The notes: generated by a model from the letters alone, not told the origin. Counted from the stretch's first letter, positions 32,229 through 41,035 are shown. The stretch is DNA of 64,000 bases from Streptomyces sp. CB02056 (GCF_001905545.1 NZ_LIPD01000013.1:124001-188000), one strand, 5' to 3'. Numbers and translations: made by a program.

Positions 32229-33263
32229 GTGCCCGCCACCCCCGCCCAACGCAGGCTCCGGATCGCGGTGTTCGGCGCCGGCTCCATCGGCTGCCACCTC
32301 GGCGGCATGCTCGCCGCGACCGCCGACGTCACCCTGATCGGGCGGCCGGCGGCGATGGCGGCGATCGACGCGGCCGGGCTGACCCTCACCGGCCCGGGCG
32401 GGGCCCGCCGCGAGGTACGGGGCCTGACCGTCGCCACCGACCCGGCGGCCGTGGCCGGCGCCGACCACGTCCTGGTCACCGTGAAGTCCGCCGACACCGC
32501 GACCGCCGCCCGCGAACTCGCCCCGCACCTCGGCCCGGACACGGTGGTGGTGAGCTTCCAGAACGGCCTGCGCAACACCCGGGCGCTCGCGGCCGCGCTG
32601 CCCGCCCACCGGGTGCTGGCCGGCATGGTCCCGTACAACGTGGTGCGGACCGGGCCCGCCGCCGTTCACCAGGGCAGCGGCGGGTCGCTGATGCTGGCGG
32701 CGGGGGAGGGGGCCGCCGCCCTCGCCGGGGCGGCCCGGGCGAGCGGGCTCCGGCTGGACCTGCGGCCGGACATGCCGGCCGTCCAGGCGGCCAAGCTGCT
32801 GCTGAACCTCAACAACGCCGTCAACGCGCTGTCCGGGCTTCCGCTGCGCGAGCAGGTCGGGCAGCGGGCGTTCCGGCGGTGCGTGGCGCGCTGCCAGCGG
32901 GAGGCGCTGGCGGCGTTCCGGGCCGCCGGGGTCACCCCGGCGCGGCTCGGCCCGGTGCCGCCGGGGCTGATGCCCTGGGTGCTCGGCCTGCCCGACGCCC
33001 TGTTCCAGCGGCTGACCGGGGCGAGCCTGCGGATCGACGCCACCGCCCGCTCCTCGATGTGGGAGGACCTCCAGCGCGGCCGCCCCACCGAGATCGACTC
33101 GCTCCAGGGCGAGATCGTCGCCCTCGCCGAACGCCACGGCCTCACCGCCCCCGCCAGCGCCCGCCTGATCACCCTCGTCCGCCGGGCCGAGGCCGCCGCT
33201 CCCGCCGCCACCCCCGCCTGGACCGGCCCCGCCCTCCTCGCCCAACTCCCCCCGGCCCGCTGA
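32229..33263 (+). CDS. 2-dehydropantoate 2-reductase (ApbA/PanE family)
   Basis: A 344-residue NADPH-dependent reductase. The N-terminal Rossmann motif AVFGAGSIGCHLGG, the VKSADT segment (with the catalytic-type Lys), FQNGLRN and NLNNAVNAL are all PanE/ApbA landmarks. The family makes pantoate for CoA biosynthesis, but many paralogs act on other 2-oxo acids, and pairing with a class II aldolase hints at a separate catabolic step. GGAGA lies 9 nt before GTG 32229. Confidence 0.85.
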   Translation: MPATPAQRRLRIAVFGAGSIGCHLGGMLAATADVTLIGRPAAMAAIDAAGLTLTGPGGARREVRGLTVATDPAAVAGADHVLVTVKSADTATAARELAPHLGPDTVVVSFQNGLRNTRALAAALPAHRVLAGMVPYNVVRTGPAAVHQGSGGSLMLAAGEGAAALAGAARASGLRLDLRPDMPAVQAAKLLLNLNNAVNALSGLPLREQVGQRAFRRCVARCQREALAAFRAAGVTPARLGPVPPGLMPWVLGLPDALFQRLTGASLRIDATARSSMWEDLQRGRPTEIDSLQGEIVALAERHGLTAPASARLITLVRRAEAAAPAATPAWTGPALLAQLPPAR

Positions 33264-33297
33264 CGGCTGGCGCCCGTCGGCCTGGTTGGATCGCCGC

Positions 33298-34035
33298 ATG
33301 ACGGACTGGTCGCGCCTCCACCACGCCTACGGCTCCGCCGAGGACGTACCCGCCCTGCTGGACCGGATCGCGGCGGAGCCCAGCGCCGAACTCTGGAACG
33401 ACCTGTGGTCGGCCCTGTGCCACCAGGGCAGCGTCTACCCGGCCAGCTTCGCGGCACTGCCCTGGCTGGCCGACCTGGCCGGGCGCGGGGACCGGGACCA
33501 GGCGGTCAACGCCGTGGTGCTGGCGGGCGCGATCACGGCCGGAGCCGACCAGCTGCACGAGGCGGGCGACGTCCGCGCGGAGCACGCGACGGAGATCGCC
33601 GGACTCCTGGCAGCCGCGAACCGGTACCTGCGGACCGCCACGGACCGCAGGGAGTACGTCCACCTCCTGGAGGCCGTCCTGGGCTTCGAAGGCGTCGCGG
33701 GGTGGAGCGAGGACCTGGCCTGGGGGCTCGGGAGCGAGGAGTACGAGGTCTCCTGCCCGGGCTGCGGGGAGGGCCTGTTCATCGTCTTCGGCGAACGCGG
33801 CCACTTCTCCACCGGCGAGGACTACGCGCTCTCCGATGGGGACATCGAGACCCGGCCCCTGCGGTCGGCCGACCCCGCGGACCTGGACGGCATCGGGCGG
33901 CGCCTCCACGACCTCGCGCTCGCCGACGGACAGCGCGAGGTCGCGCACGCGCTCACCCACGTGTTCGGCGGTGCGACCTGCCCCGACTGCGGGACCGACT
34001 TCCCGGTCGCCGACCGGATCCGGGCCGAGGGCTGA
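33298..34035 (+). CDS. Hypothetical protein with two CxxC zinc-ribbon pairs
   Basis: A 245-residue protein whose N-terminal half is helical (FAALPWLADLAGRG, HLLEAVLGFEG) and whose C-terminal half carries CPGCG and CPDCG motifs, presumably one zinc site. No signal peptide. It appears leaderless, since TTGGAT lies 7 bp upstream of ATG 33298. I recognise it as a recurrent actinomycete type but cannot assign a function. Confidence 0.7.
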   Translation: MTDWSRLHHAYGSAEDVPALLDRIAAEPSAELWNDLWSALCHQGSVYPASFAALPWLADLAGRGDRDQAVNAVVLAGAITAGADQLHEAGDVRAEHATEIAGLLAAANRYLRTATDRREYVHLLEAVLGFEGVAGWSEDLAWGLGSEEYEVSCPGCGEGLFIVFGERGHFSTGEDYALSDGDIETRPLRSADPADLDGIGRRLHDLALADGQREVAHALTHVFGGATCPDCGTDFPVADRIRAEG

Positions 34036-34092
34036 GCCGGCTGCCGAGCTGCGACCGCCGGGCGGCGGGCGGCGCTTGCGGGCGGGCGCCGC

Positions 34093-34737
34093 TCAGTAGT
34101 CGAACCAGACCACCAGCCGGACGTTGTCGTCACCGTGCTGCGAGGCGAGGGCCTCCATGACCGTCCAGACCGGCTTCCACTCGCCGTCCTCGCGGACGGC
34201 GTCGCGGCGGTCCATCCGCTCGGAGCGGTAGACGATGTCGTCGACCACCCACTCGCTGCCCTCGGGCCAGGTCCGGACCTCGCCCGGCTCCGACCCCGGC
34301 CCCGGTGTCGGCACCGGTTCGGGAATGCCGAGGGTCTCGCCGAAGCGCCGGTTCCAGGCGCTCTTGCCGACGAGCGTGAGCCCGTCGGGGGTCCGCCGGT
34401 ACTCGTGGAGCCGGCTGTCGGGTGCCTCCGCCGCCTCGGCCCAGTCCACGGCCCTCACCTCGGCCCAGGTGATCCAGGTGGTGCCGTAGAAGGTGGTCCC
34501 GTAGGTGTCCACCGCCGCCCGCACGGTCTGCGAGGCGTCCGGCGGCAGTCCGCGATCGGCGGCCAGCGGACGGAAGTTGGCGTGGTTGCGGACCCCGAAG
34601 AGGCAGCCGAAGGCGTCGTAGTTCCTGGTGGTGTTGAGGAGGTCGAGGGCGACGGCGGCCTGCCAGGCCGGCTTCCCGTCCTCGTCGCGAAGGAACCACG
34701 CCCGGCACTCGATGAATCCGTTGATGTCCGTTCCCAT
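34093..34737 (-). CDS. Hypothetical protein, MGTDI-type family
   Basis: A 214-residue soluble protein starting MGTDINGFIECRAW, an N-terminus I recognise from a recurrent bacterial family of unknown function. Tyr/Trp-rich motifs (YDAFGCLFGVRN, YGTTWITWAEV) follow. GGAG about 10 nt before ATG 34737 supports this start over ATG 34746. It faces the gene at 33298 and is downstream of the MarR gene on the same strand, but separated by a hairpin. Confidence 0.7.
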   Translation of the reverse strand: MGTDINGFIECRAWFLRDEDGKPAWQAAVALDLLNTTRNYDAFGCLFGVRNHANFRPLAADRGLPPDASQTVRAAVDTYGTTFYGTTWITWAEVRAVDWAEAAEAPDSRLHEYRRTPDGLTLVGKSAWNRRFGETLGIPEPVPTPGPGSEPGEVRTWPEGSEWVVDDIVYRSERMDRRDAVREDGEWKPVWTVMEALASQHGDDNVRLVVWFDY

Positions 34738-34767
34738 GCCGGGCATTCTCCAGGCCGCCCCGCGCGA

Positions 34768-34788
34768 GAAGTCGGCCCGGCCGACTTC
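34768..34788 (-). terminator. Hairpin downstream of marR-like gene
   Basis: GAAGTCGG (34768-34775) pairs with CCGACTTC (34781-34788) around a 5-nt loop. Confidence 0.6.
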
Positions 34789-34837
34789 CCGTGCGCTCCC
34801 CAGCCGGGCCGACGTCCCGCGCGGCGCCCGCGTCGGC

Positions 34838-35293
34838 TCAGTCGCGCGGCCAGGGGCGGCCGTCGAGCCGCTCGATGCCGGTGTTGAAGCGGCGCAGGAA
34901 GCCGGCGAAGGAGGCGATGTCCTCCTCCGGCCAGTCCGTCATCACGAGGTTCAGTGCCCGTACGTGGGCCTCGCGTTCCGCGTCCAGCCGGCGGCGGCCC
35001 TCCTCGGTGAGGCGGAACTTGCGGGCGATGCCGCCGTCCGGGTCCGGGATGCGTTCGAGCAGTCCCGCGCTCTTCAGGGCCGCCGTCTGCCGGTTGAGGG
35101 TGGAGACGTCCAGGGCGAAGGCGTCGCTCAGCTGGCCGATGGACATCGGCCCCTCGGCGTCGACCCGGCTGAGCAGGATGTAGGCGCTGCGTTCGAGCTG
35201 GCTGCCCTCGGGGCGGGCGTTGACCTGGCTGAGGTCGCGGTGCCGGGCGAACACCAGGAACTCGAGGGCGACCTCGTGCGTGGGGCTGGTCAT
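34838..35293 (-). CDS. MarR family transcriptional regulator
   Basis: A 151-residue winged-helix repressor: dimerising N-terminal helix, recognition region MSIGQLSDAFALDVSTLNRQTAALKSAGLL, and wing PDPDGGIARKFRLTEEG. It is divergent from an MFS exporter, and three inverted repeats lie between the two genes, so it probably represses the exporter and itself until a ligand binds. Confidence 0.92.
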   Translation of the reverse strand: MTSPTHEVALEFLVFARHRDLSQVNARPEGSQLERSAYILLSRVDAEGPMSIGQLSDAFALDVSTLNRQTAALKSAGLLERIPDPDGGIARKFRLTEEGRRRLDAEREAHVRALNLVMTDWPEEDIASFAGFLRRFNTGIERLDGRPWPRD

Positions 35294-35369
35294 GTCGAAG
35301 TCCCTTCATCACCGCTTCGACCTGCGGGTTCTCCGTGGATCACCCTTCAGTATGCCAGAGGCATGCGCG

Positions 35370-35448
35370 GCACACATGATGTGCATCGCGCACATCCTGT
35401 GTAAGCTGACCGTCTTGTGTTTCATGCACATCGTGTGTTTTGTGCATG
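35370..35448. promoter_or_regulatory. Operator cluster between marR-like and MFS genes
   Basis: Inverted repeats built on TGTGCA: GCACA-CATGA-TGTGC (35370-35384), ATGTGC-ATCGC-GCACAT (35379-35395, overlapping the first) and CATGCACA-N10-TGTGCATG (35423-35430/35441-35448). The placement in the divergent promoter region suits MarR-type binding sites. Confidence 0.7.
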
Positions 35449-36995
35449 TTTCCGCTCTCGAACGCTCTTCGAACGTTCTTCGACTGCTCTTCGACCGCCC
35501 GAGGAGGCCCGTCATCAACGGCCCCGCCCCCACCCCCCGCACCGGTCCGATCGTGGCGGTGCTCGCCTTCACCGGCACCGTCGCCGCGATCATGCAGACC
35601 CTGGTCACCCCGCTGATCAGCCAGCTCCCGCAACTCCTGCACACCAGCGCGTCCAACGCCTCCTGGGTCATCACCGCGACCCTGCTCTCCGCCGCCGTCT
35701 TCGTCCCGATCAGCGGCCGCCTCGGCGACCTCCTCGGCAAGCGGACGATGCTCATCGCCTCCTGCGTCCCACTGCTGCTCGGCTCGGTGCTGTGCGCGGT
35801 GGCCGACTCCGTGGTGCCGATGATCGCCGGACGGGCCCTGCAGGGCATGGGCATGGGCCTGGTGCCGATCGGCATCAGCCTGCTGCGCGACGTGCTGCCG
35901 CCCGAGCGGCTCGGCTCGGCGATCGCCCTGGTCAGCGCCTCCATGGGGATCGGCGGCGGCCTCGGCCTGCCGATCGCGGCCGGCGTCGCCGACTACGCCA
36001 GCTGGCGCGTGCTGTTCTGGGGCACCGCCGTGCTGGCCGTCGTCATCATCGGCCTGCTCTGGGTCATCATCCCGGCCCCGGCCGCTTCCGCTTCCTCGGG
36101 CGGCCGCCCCGCCGCCGGCGGGCGCTTCGACTACGTCGGCGCGATCGGCCTGAGCGTCGGCCTGGTCTGCCTGCTGCTGCCCGTCTCCAAGGGCGGCGAC
36201 TGGGGCTGGGGCAGCACCCGGACCCTCGGCCTGTTCACCGCCTCCGCCGCGATCCTGCTGCTCTGGGCCCGCTGGGAGCTGCGCGTCACCGAGCCGCTGG
36301 TGGACCTGCGGGTCACCGCGCGCCCCCGGGTGCTGCTGACCAACGCCGCCTCCGTCCTGGTCGGCTTCGGTATGTACGCCCAGGCGTTGATCGTGCCGCA
36401 GCTGCTCCAGCTGCCGGAGGCCACCGGCTACGGGCTCGGGCAGTCGATGCTGGCGATGGGCCTGTGGATGGCGCCCGGCGGGCTGATGATGATGGTCGTC
36501 TCCCCGTTCGGCGGCAAGCTGTCGGCCGCGCGCGGACCGAAGTTCACCCTGGTCGCCGGGGCGCTGACGATCGCCGTCGGGTACGGGCTGGCGCTGCCGC
36601 TGATGGGCTCCACCTGGGGCGTGCTGATCGTGACGATCGTCTGCAACAGCGGCGTGGGCCTGGCCTACGGCGCGATGCCCGCGCTGATCATGAGCGCGGT
36701 GCCGCTGACCGCGACGGCCTCGGCGAACAGCTTCAACACCCTGATGCGCTCGCTGGGCACCTCGGTGTCCGCCGCCGTGATGGGCGTGGTGCTGTCGCAG
36801 ATGACCGTCACCCTGGGCGGCCACACCCTGCCCTCGGAGGGCGGCTTCCGGGTCGGCCTGGTGATCGGCTGCGGCGTCGCGCTGATCGCGGCCGCCGTCG
36901 CCGCCGTCATCCCCGCGCCGCCCGCGTCCCGGCTGCGCTCCGTTCCGGTGCCGGCGGGGGCCGGCGCCGAGGAGGCGGACCAGGCCAAGGCCTGA
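35442..36995 (+). CDS. MFS drug exporter, 14-TM EmrB/QacA type
   Basis: A proton-driven multidrug exporter of about 500 residues with 14 hydrophobic segments. It carries the DHA2 features SGRLGDLLGKRTMLI (motif A) and GRALQGMGMGLVPIGISLL. The start is odd: a perfect GAGGAGG (35501-35507) sits 6 nt before ATC 35514, and no ATG/GTG/TTG in frame exists between GTG 35442 and that point. The canonical starts (ATG 35424, GTG 35433, GTG 35442) lie in the operator region without a ribosome-binding site. I give GTG 35442 as the boundary, but true initiation may be at ATC 35514. Confidence 0.88.
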   Translation: MHVSALERSSNVLRLLFDRPRRPVINGPAPTPRTGPIVAVLAFTGTVAAIMQTLVTPLISQLPQLLHTSASNASWVITATLLSAAVFVPISGRLGDLLGKRTMLIASCVPLLLGSVLCAVADSVVPMIAGRALQGMGMGLVPIGISLLRDVLPPERLGSAIALVSASMGIGGGLGLPIAAGVADYASWRVLFWGTAVLAVVIIGLLWVIIPAPAASASSGGRPAAGGRFDYVGAIGLSVGLVCLLLPVSKGGDWGWGSTRTLGLFTASAAILLLWARWELRVTEPLVDLRVTARPRVLLTNAASVLVGFGMYAQALIVPQLLQLPEATGYGLGQSMLAMGLWMAPGGLMMMVVSPFGGKLSAARGPKFTLVAGALTIAVGYGLALPLMGSTWGVLIVTIVCNSGVGLAYGAMPALIMSAVPLTATASANSFNTLMRSLGTSVSAAVMGVVLSQMTVTLGGHTLPSEGGFRVGLVIGCGVALIAAAVAAVIPAPPASRLRSVPVPAGAGAEEADQAKA

Positions 36996-37017
36996 GCTCC
37001 GCCGGTCCTCGAAGCCC

Positions 37018-37052
37018 CGCCCCGGGCGCGCCGTGCTCGCGCGCCCGGGGCG
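37018..37052 (+). terminator. Terminator after MFS gene
   Basis: Perfect 13-bp arms 37018-37030 and 37040-37052 with a 9-nt loop. Confidence 0.8.
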
Positions 37053-37196
37053 GTCCGTCTTTCCCGGTCCGCCGTTCCGCCGGGCCCGGGCCACTCGGAC
37101 GGGTCAGGAGCTGTCGCTGTGGAGCGGGATGTTGCCAAGCATGGGGACGTACGGGCCCCTCGGCCGCCGAACACCGACCAGGAGAGGGATCCCTCG

Positions 37197-37859
37197 GTGC
37201 GTGAACTCCACAGTCCCCCCAGCCACCGCCGACCGGGCCGGAGGTGGACGCCGCAGCGGACGGTCGCGCTGATCGTGGCGGCCTCCGGCGTCGCCGTGCT
37301 CGCGGCCTGCAGCAGCAGCTCCTCGGGCACGGCGGCCGGCTCGGCGACGGCCACCCCGCCCAACGCGGGCGCCTTCTCCGGCGAGCCGCCCTCCGCCGTC
37401 GCCTCCGCCGCCGAGTCGCTGCTGGCCTCGGCGTCCGCGGCCATCGCCTCGGCCTCGGAGGCCTCCGCGGCGTCCGTCGCCTCCAAGGCCGCGGCGGCCT
37501 CCGCCTTCGAGGCCTCCGTCTCGGCGCAGCAGGTGACGACCAGGGAGAAGGCCGCCTCGGTGCTCAGCGGGGAGCCGGACGGCGGCAACGCGGTGAACGA
37601 CGTCGCGATCACCGGCATCAACCGGCAGAACACCGGCGGCCTGCACGCCGTGGTCGTCACGATCCGCAACCGGGGGCTCGAAGCGGCCTCCTACGCCGTC
37701 CAGGTCGACTTCACCGACACCAGCGGCAAGACCGTGGACAGCGCCGTCGTCGGCGCCGAGAACGTCCCGGCGAACGGCACGGCCGAGCCCGTCGCCTTCA
37801 GCAGGCAGCCGGCCGACCGGACGCTGCTGCCGGTGGTGGTCAAGGCCGTCCGGTACTGA
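37197..37859 (+). CDS. Putative lipoprotein with coiled Ala/Ser-rich region
   Basis: A 220-residue protein starting at GTG 37197 behind GGAGAGGGA. Its long basic n-region and hydrophobic core end in the lipobox VLAAC (Cys near 41). An Ala/Ser/Glu-rich helical stretch (about 60-110) is followed by a beta-rich FxLYD-like domain (VNDVAITGINRQNTGGLHAV, LEAASYAVQVDFTD). It is expected to be anchored on the outer membrane face. Ligand or partner unknown. Confidence 0.8.
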   Translation: MRELHSPPSHRRPGRRWTPQRTVALIVAASGVAVLAACSSSSSGTAAGSATATPPNAGAFSGEPPSAVASAAESLLASASAAIASASEASAASVASKAAAASAFEASVSAQQVTTREKAASVLSGEPDGGNAVNDVAITGINRQNTGGLHAVVVTIRNRGLEAASYAVQVDFTDTSGKTVDSAVVGAENVPANGTAEPVAFSRQPADRTLLPVVVKAVRY

Positions 37860-37979
37860 CCCCCGGCCTGGCGGAAGTCCGCCGCGTGGTCCCGCACCCA
37901 GCTGCGGACATCGCGCGGCGGACGCCCGGGCCCCTCCCGTTCGCGGGCGCGTCCCGGGTTACGTCACGCCGCCGGGGGG

Positions 37980-39266
37980 TTACGTGACGCCGTCCGCGCG
38001 TTCCCGCTGCCGGGTGCGGTAGGCGCGGGAGCGGCAGCGGGGCGAGCAGTAGCGGGGCGGGCGGCCGCCGGGGCGCGGGCCGGCGGGGGAGGGGGCGGGG
38101 GCCGTCAGCGGGCCGCCGCAGGCGGGGCAGGCCGGGGCCGGTTCGGGCTCCTCGCCGGGGGCCGGGGCGTCCGGGACCGGGTGCGAGGTCAGGCCCAGCC
38201 GTTCGGCGACCACGCCGGCCTGGAAGCGGCTGTGCGCGCCGAGGCCGTCCAGCAGGTCCGAGACGTGGCGGCGGCAGGTGCGCAGGGAGATGCCGAGGCG
38301 GCGGGCGACGGACTCGTCCTTGAGGCCCTTCGCGAGCAGCACCAGGATGCTCTGCTTCATCGTCTTGGTGACGTCGTGCGCGGCCTGCGGGCCGCTGGCG
38401 AACGGGGCCGCGTTCTCCCAGTCCCGTTCGAAGACCGTCAGCAGGTAGGAGAGCAGGTCGGGCTCGCGGATGATGAGGGCGCCGCCGGAGCTGGCGGGCA
38501 GCAGGGCCAGCGAGCCGTCCACGATGATCAGTTGCGGCAGCACCTCCGGCAGCGTCCGGATCTCGGCGCCGGCCTCGATGAGCTGCTCGGCGTGCACCCG
38601 GGTGGGCTGGTCGAAGCGGGTCGCGTGCTGGTAGAGGCTGCGCATCCGGACGCCCCGGTCGAGCAGCGCCAGGTCGCGCGGCAGCGCCTCGCGCAGGGCG
38701 GCCGGGGAGAACGAACCGCCGTGCTTGGAGACCAGCACCTCGCTGCGGCAGGAGTCGATCACGTCGGCGAGCAGCGAGCGCACCGCGAACTTGTCCGGCA
38801 GGCGGTCGATGGTGCCCTGGGGGAAGGCGTGCTGACGGGCCTGGAGGTAGACGGGCACCAGCGCCGCGAGGCCGTCGCGCTGCTGCTGGACGATCCGCCG
38901 CTGCTCGCGCAGGGCCTCCTCCCGGGCGCGCAGGGCGGTGTCGCGGGCGGAGAGCAGCTGGGCGGTGGCGGCCTGGGGGCTGACGGGCTGCCAGGCGACC
39001 GGGGGCGCGTCCGTACGGGTCCCCTCCGTGCGGCGGTCGTCGGGGAACAGTTCCTGGAGGAGGCAGGCCCCGGTGAGCTGCCGGACGGCCGCCTCGCACT
39101 CCGGCAGGGTCAGGTCGGTCTCCGACGCCGCCTGCGCGAGGGTCGCCGGGGTGAGGCGCTCGTGCACCACCGTCCACCGGTAGAGCGTGACGGCCGCGCT
39201 GTCGAGCGCGGGCACGTCGGCGGTCGGGTCGGGGACGGTCGGGTCGGGGCCGGTCACGGGGTGCAT
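37980..39266 (-). CDS. LuxR-type regulator with TrmB-like domain and C-terminal zinc ribbon
   Basis: A 428-residue regulator. The N-terminal winged-helix part (about 20-75) is followed by a long helix (SARDTALRAREEALREQRR), a TrmB/PLD-like effector domain and a LuxR helix-turn-helix (LLAKGLKDESVARRLGIS). An unusual C-terminal tail has CPACGG and YCSPRC, a likely zinc ribbon. AGGAGG 6 nt upstream fixes ATG 39266. It is divergent from two short peptide genes. Confidence 0.85.
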   Translation of the reverse strand: MHPVTGPDPTVPDPTADVPALDSAAVTLYRWTVVHERLTPATLAQAASETDLTLPECEAAVRQLTGACLLQELFPDDRRTEGTRTDAPPVAWQPVSPQAATAQLLSARDTALRAREEALREQRRIVQQQRDGLAALVPVYLQARQHAFPQGTIDRLPDKFAVRSLLADVIDSCRSEVLVSKHGGSFSPAALREALPRDLALLDRGVRMRSLYQHATRFDQPTRVHAEQLIEAGAEIRTLPEVLPQLIIVDGSLALLPASSGGALIIREPDLLSYLLTVFERDWENAAPFASGPQAAHDVTKTMKQSILVLLAKGLKDESVARRLGISLRTCRRHVSDLLDGLGAHSRFQAGVVAERLGLTSHPVPDAPAPGEEPEPAPACPACGGPLTAPAPSPAGPRPGGRPPRYCSPRCRSRAYRTRQRERADGVT

Positions 39267-39431
39267 CGCATGCCTCCTAAAGCTGCCAGGCAGGCTCATG
39301 ATCCCCTGCGGGGGATGCCGTGGCCATCCGCCGCCTGGCAGGGTGACGAGCACGGACCGGGCGATGCGGCAGGAACTGCGGAAACGCCCGGAACGTGTGG
39401 AACCGTCCCCGAAGTGATGGGAGTTGTCGTC

Positions 39432-39629
39432 ATGCGAGGAATCGTGACGCGGACACTGGCCGTGGTCGCGCTGGGTGCCGCCGCCTGGTTGGGCGGGGTG
39501 GCTCCGGCCGGCGCCTCCGTGTTCGACGGCGCGACGCTGACGGAACCCGGCGGCGTGCACGACGGCCACCACTGCGTCCAGACGACGGCCTGGGGCGACG
39601 CCTGGTGCCCGGGCAAGCCGCTGAGCTGA
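39432..39629 (+). CDS. Small secreted two-cysteine peptide
   Basis: A 65-residue peptide with a signal sequence (about 1-28, ending AGAS) and a ~36-residue mature part, VFDGATLTEPGGVHDGHHC..WGDAWCPGKPLS, with two Cys that could form a disulfide. GGGAG about 8 nt upstream supports ATG 39432. It is divergent from the LuxR-type regulator and followed by an even shorter gene. Role unknown; a signalling or control target is possible. Confidence 0.65.
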   Translation: MRGIVTRTLAVVALGAAAWLGGVAPAGASVFDGATLTEPGGVHDGHHCVQTTAWGDAWCPGKPLS

Positions 39630-39682
39630 CGCGTCGTCGCGGGCGACTCCCGTCCCCTCCTCATCGAAAGGGAAGTCCTGTC

Positions 39683-39793
39683 ATGCACATGGCTCTGAAG
39701 CGTTCCGTCCGTACCGCGCCCACCGCCACCGGCCGGGCCGGCTCCGCGTCCTCCGCCTCCTCCGCCGGGGCCTCCGCCGGGTCCGCGAGCTGA
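39683..39793 (+). CDS. Putative 36-residue Ser/Ala/Gly-rich peptide
   Basis: A short frame behind AAGGGAAG, starting MHMALKRSVRTAPTATGRAG and ending in a Ser/Ala/Gly tail. It has no hydrophobic core, so it is not a classical secreted peptide. The well-placed ribosome-binding site and the strong terminator right after it support expression, but coding status is uncertain. Confidence 0.45.
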   Translation: MHMALKRSVRTAPTATGRAGSASSASSAGASAGSAS

Positions 39794-39815
39794 TCCGCCC
39801 GGTGAAGTGACGTAG

Positions 39816-39864
39816 CGCGCCCTGCACGGGAAGTCGGCGGAGTCGACTTCCCGTGCAGGGCGCG
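39816..39864. terminator. 21-bp perfect hairpin terminator
   Basis: Arms 39816-39836 and 39844-39864 are perfectly complementary over 21 bp with a 7-nt loop. It separates the peptide genes from the converging oxidoreductase gene. Confidence 0.9.
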
Positions 39865-39890
39865 TTGCCGTACCCGTGGGTGCGAGGGGC

Positions 39891-40946
39891 TCAACCGCCG
39901 ACGCGCACCACGTACTTGCCGGTCGCCCGGCCCTCCTGCATGGCGTCGTGGGCGGCCGGGACGGCGTCGAGGCCGGGCAGTTCGGTGACCGGCAGGTCCA
40001 GGCCGCCGTCGGCGAGGAGGTCGAGGACCCGGCGGACGGCGCGGGCCAGCCGCTCGGGGGCGGTGGCGGCCAGGCCGCGGTGGCTGAAGCCGGTGACGGT
40101 CAGGTTGCCCGCCATCAGGCGGCCGAGCGGGGGCAGGTCGGCGACGGCGCCGCCGCCCGCGTTGCCGAACAGCACGATCCGCGCGCCGGGCGCCGCCACG
40201 GCGAGGTCGAGGTCGAGGGCGGCGGTGCCCAGCGGGTCGAGCACCAGGTCGACGCCCCGGCCGCTGGTGGCGGCGCGGATCGCCTCGGCCGGTCCGCCGC
40301 CGCTGCCGCTTTCGCCGCTACCGCTTCCGTCGGCGCCCGGTCCGTCGGCGCCCGGTCCGTCGGCCGCGCCGCGGGCGAAGACGTGGTCGTAGCCGGAGGC
40401 GAGCGCCGCCGCGGCCTTCTCCGGCCGGCCGACCGTGCCGATCAGCCGGCCGCCGCCGAGCAGCGGGACGAGCCGGGCGACGGCGTTGCCGATCCCGCCG
40501 CCCGCCGAGTGGACCAGGACGGTGTCCCCGGCGGTGAAGCGGCCCGCGTCGGTCAGCAGCAGCATCGAGGTGGCCAGGCCCAGCGGGACGGCGGCGGCCT
40601 CGCGCAGCGCCACCCCGTCCGGGAGCGGCACGGTGAGCGCGGCCTCCGCGACCACCACCTCGGCCAGTCCGGCGCCGACCGGCGCGGCGACCACCCGGTC
40701 GCCCACCGCCAGGCCGGTGACCCCGGCGCCGAGCTCGCGGACCGTACCGGACACCTCCTTGCCGGGCCGGTACGGCCACTCGGCGGCGTACGCGGCGTCG
40801 CCGCGGCGGGTCATCACGTCCACGAAGTTCAGTCCGGCGTGGGCGACGTCGACCGCCACCTGGCCCGGTCCGGGGTGCGGCACCGGGACCTCCCGGACCT
40901 CCGAGTTCTCCGCTCCACCGGGTGCGGTCATCACCAGTGCACGCAT
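39891..40946 (-). CDS. NADPH:quinone oxidoreductase-like (MDR/zeta-crystallin family)
   Basis: A 351-residue medium-chain reductase without catalytic zinc ligands. An N-terminal GroES-like fold (AGLNFVDVMTRRGD, YRPGKEVSGTVRELG) precedes a Rossmann domain VLVHSAGGGIGNAVARL and GYDHVFARG. A low-complexity Gly/Ala/Asp/Ser insertion encoded by 15-bp DNA repeats (around 40320-40375) interrupts the cofactor domain. It is divergent from an ArsR gene; a shared long inverted repeat suggests that ArsR controls it. Confidence 0.88.
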   Translation of the reverse strand: MRALVMTAPGGAENSEVREVPVPHPGPGQVAVDVAHAGLNFVDVMTRRGDAAYAAEWPYRPGKEVSGTVRELGAGVTGLAVGDRVVAAPVGAGLAEVVVAEAALTVPLPDGVALREAAAVPLGLATSMLLLTDAGRFTAGDTVLVHSAGGGIGNAVARLVPLLGGGRLIGTVGRPEKAAAALASGYDHVFARGAADGPGADGPGADGSGSGESGSGGGPAEAIRAATSGRGVDLVLDPLGTAALDLDLAVAAPGARIVLFGNAGGGAVADLPPLGRLMAGNLTVTGFSHRGLAATAPERLARAVRRVLDLLADGGLDLPVTELPGLDAVPAAHDAMQEGRATGKYVVRVGG

Positions 40947-40964
40947 GTCGGGCCCCCTCGACTA

Positions 40965-41035
40965 CGATGTTCGACGAACGACGAAATTGGCGCGGGACAG
41001 TGGTACCACGCCATTTCCATGGATGTCGAACATCG
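40965..41035. promoter_or_regulatory. Spaced operator between qor-like and arsR-like genes
   Basis: CGATGTTCGAC (40965-40975) and GTCGAACATCG (41025-41035) are perfect 11-bp inverted arms 49 bp apart; a palindrome TGGTACCA (41001-41008) lies between. Each arm contains TTCGA/TCGAA, as expected for ArsR-like sites, and could allow looping. Confidence 0.65.

Noticed and set aside
34768..34788. Operator instead of terminator between two minus-strand genes
   Set aside because: It lies just after the MarR stop and resembles other hairpin terminators in the window; a regulatory role cannot be excluded but has no support.
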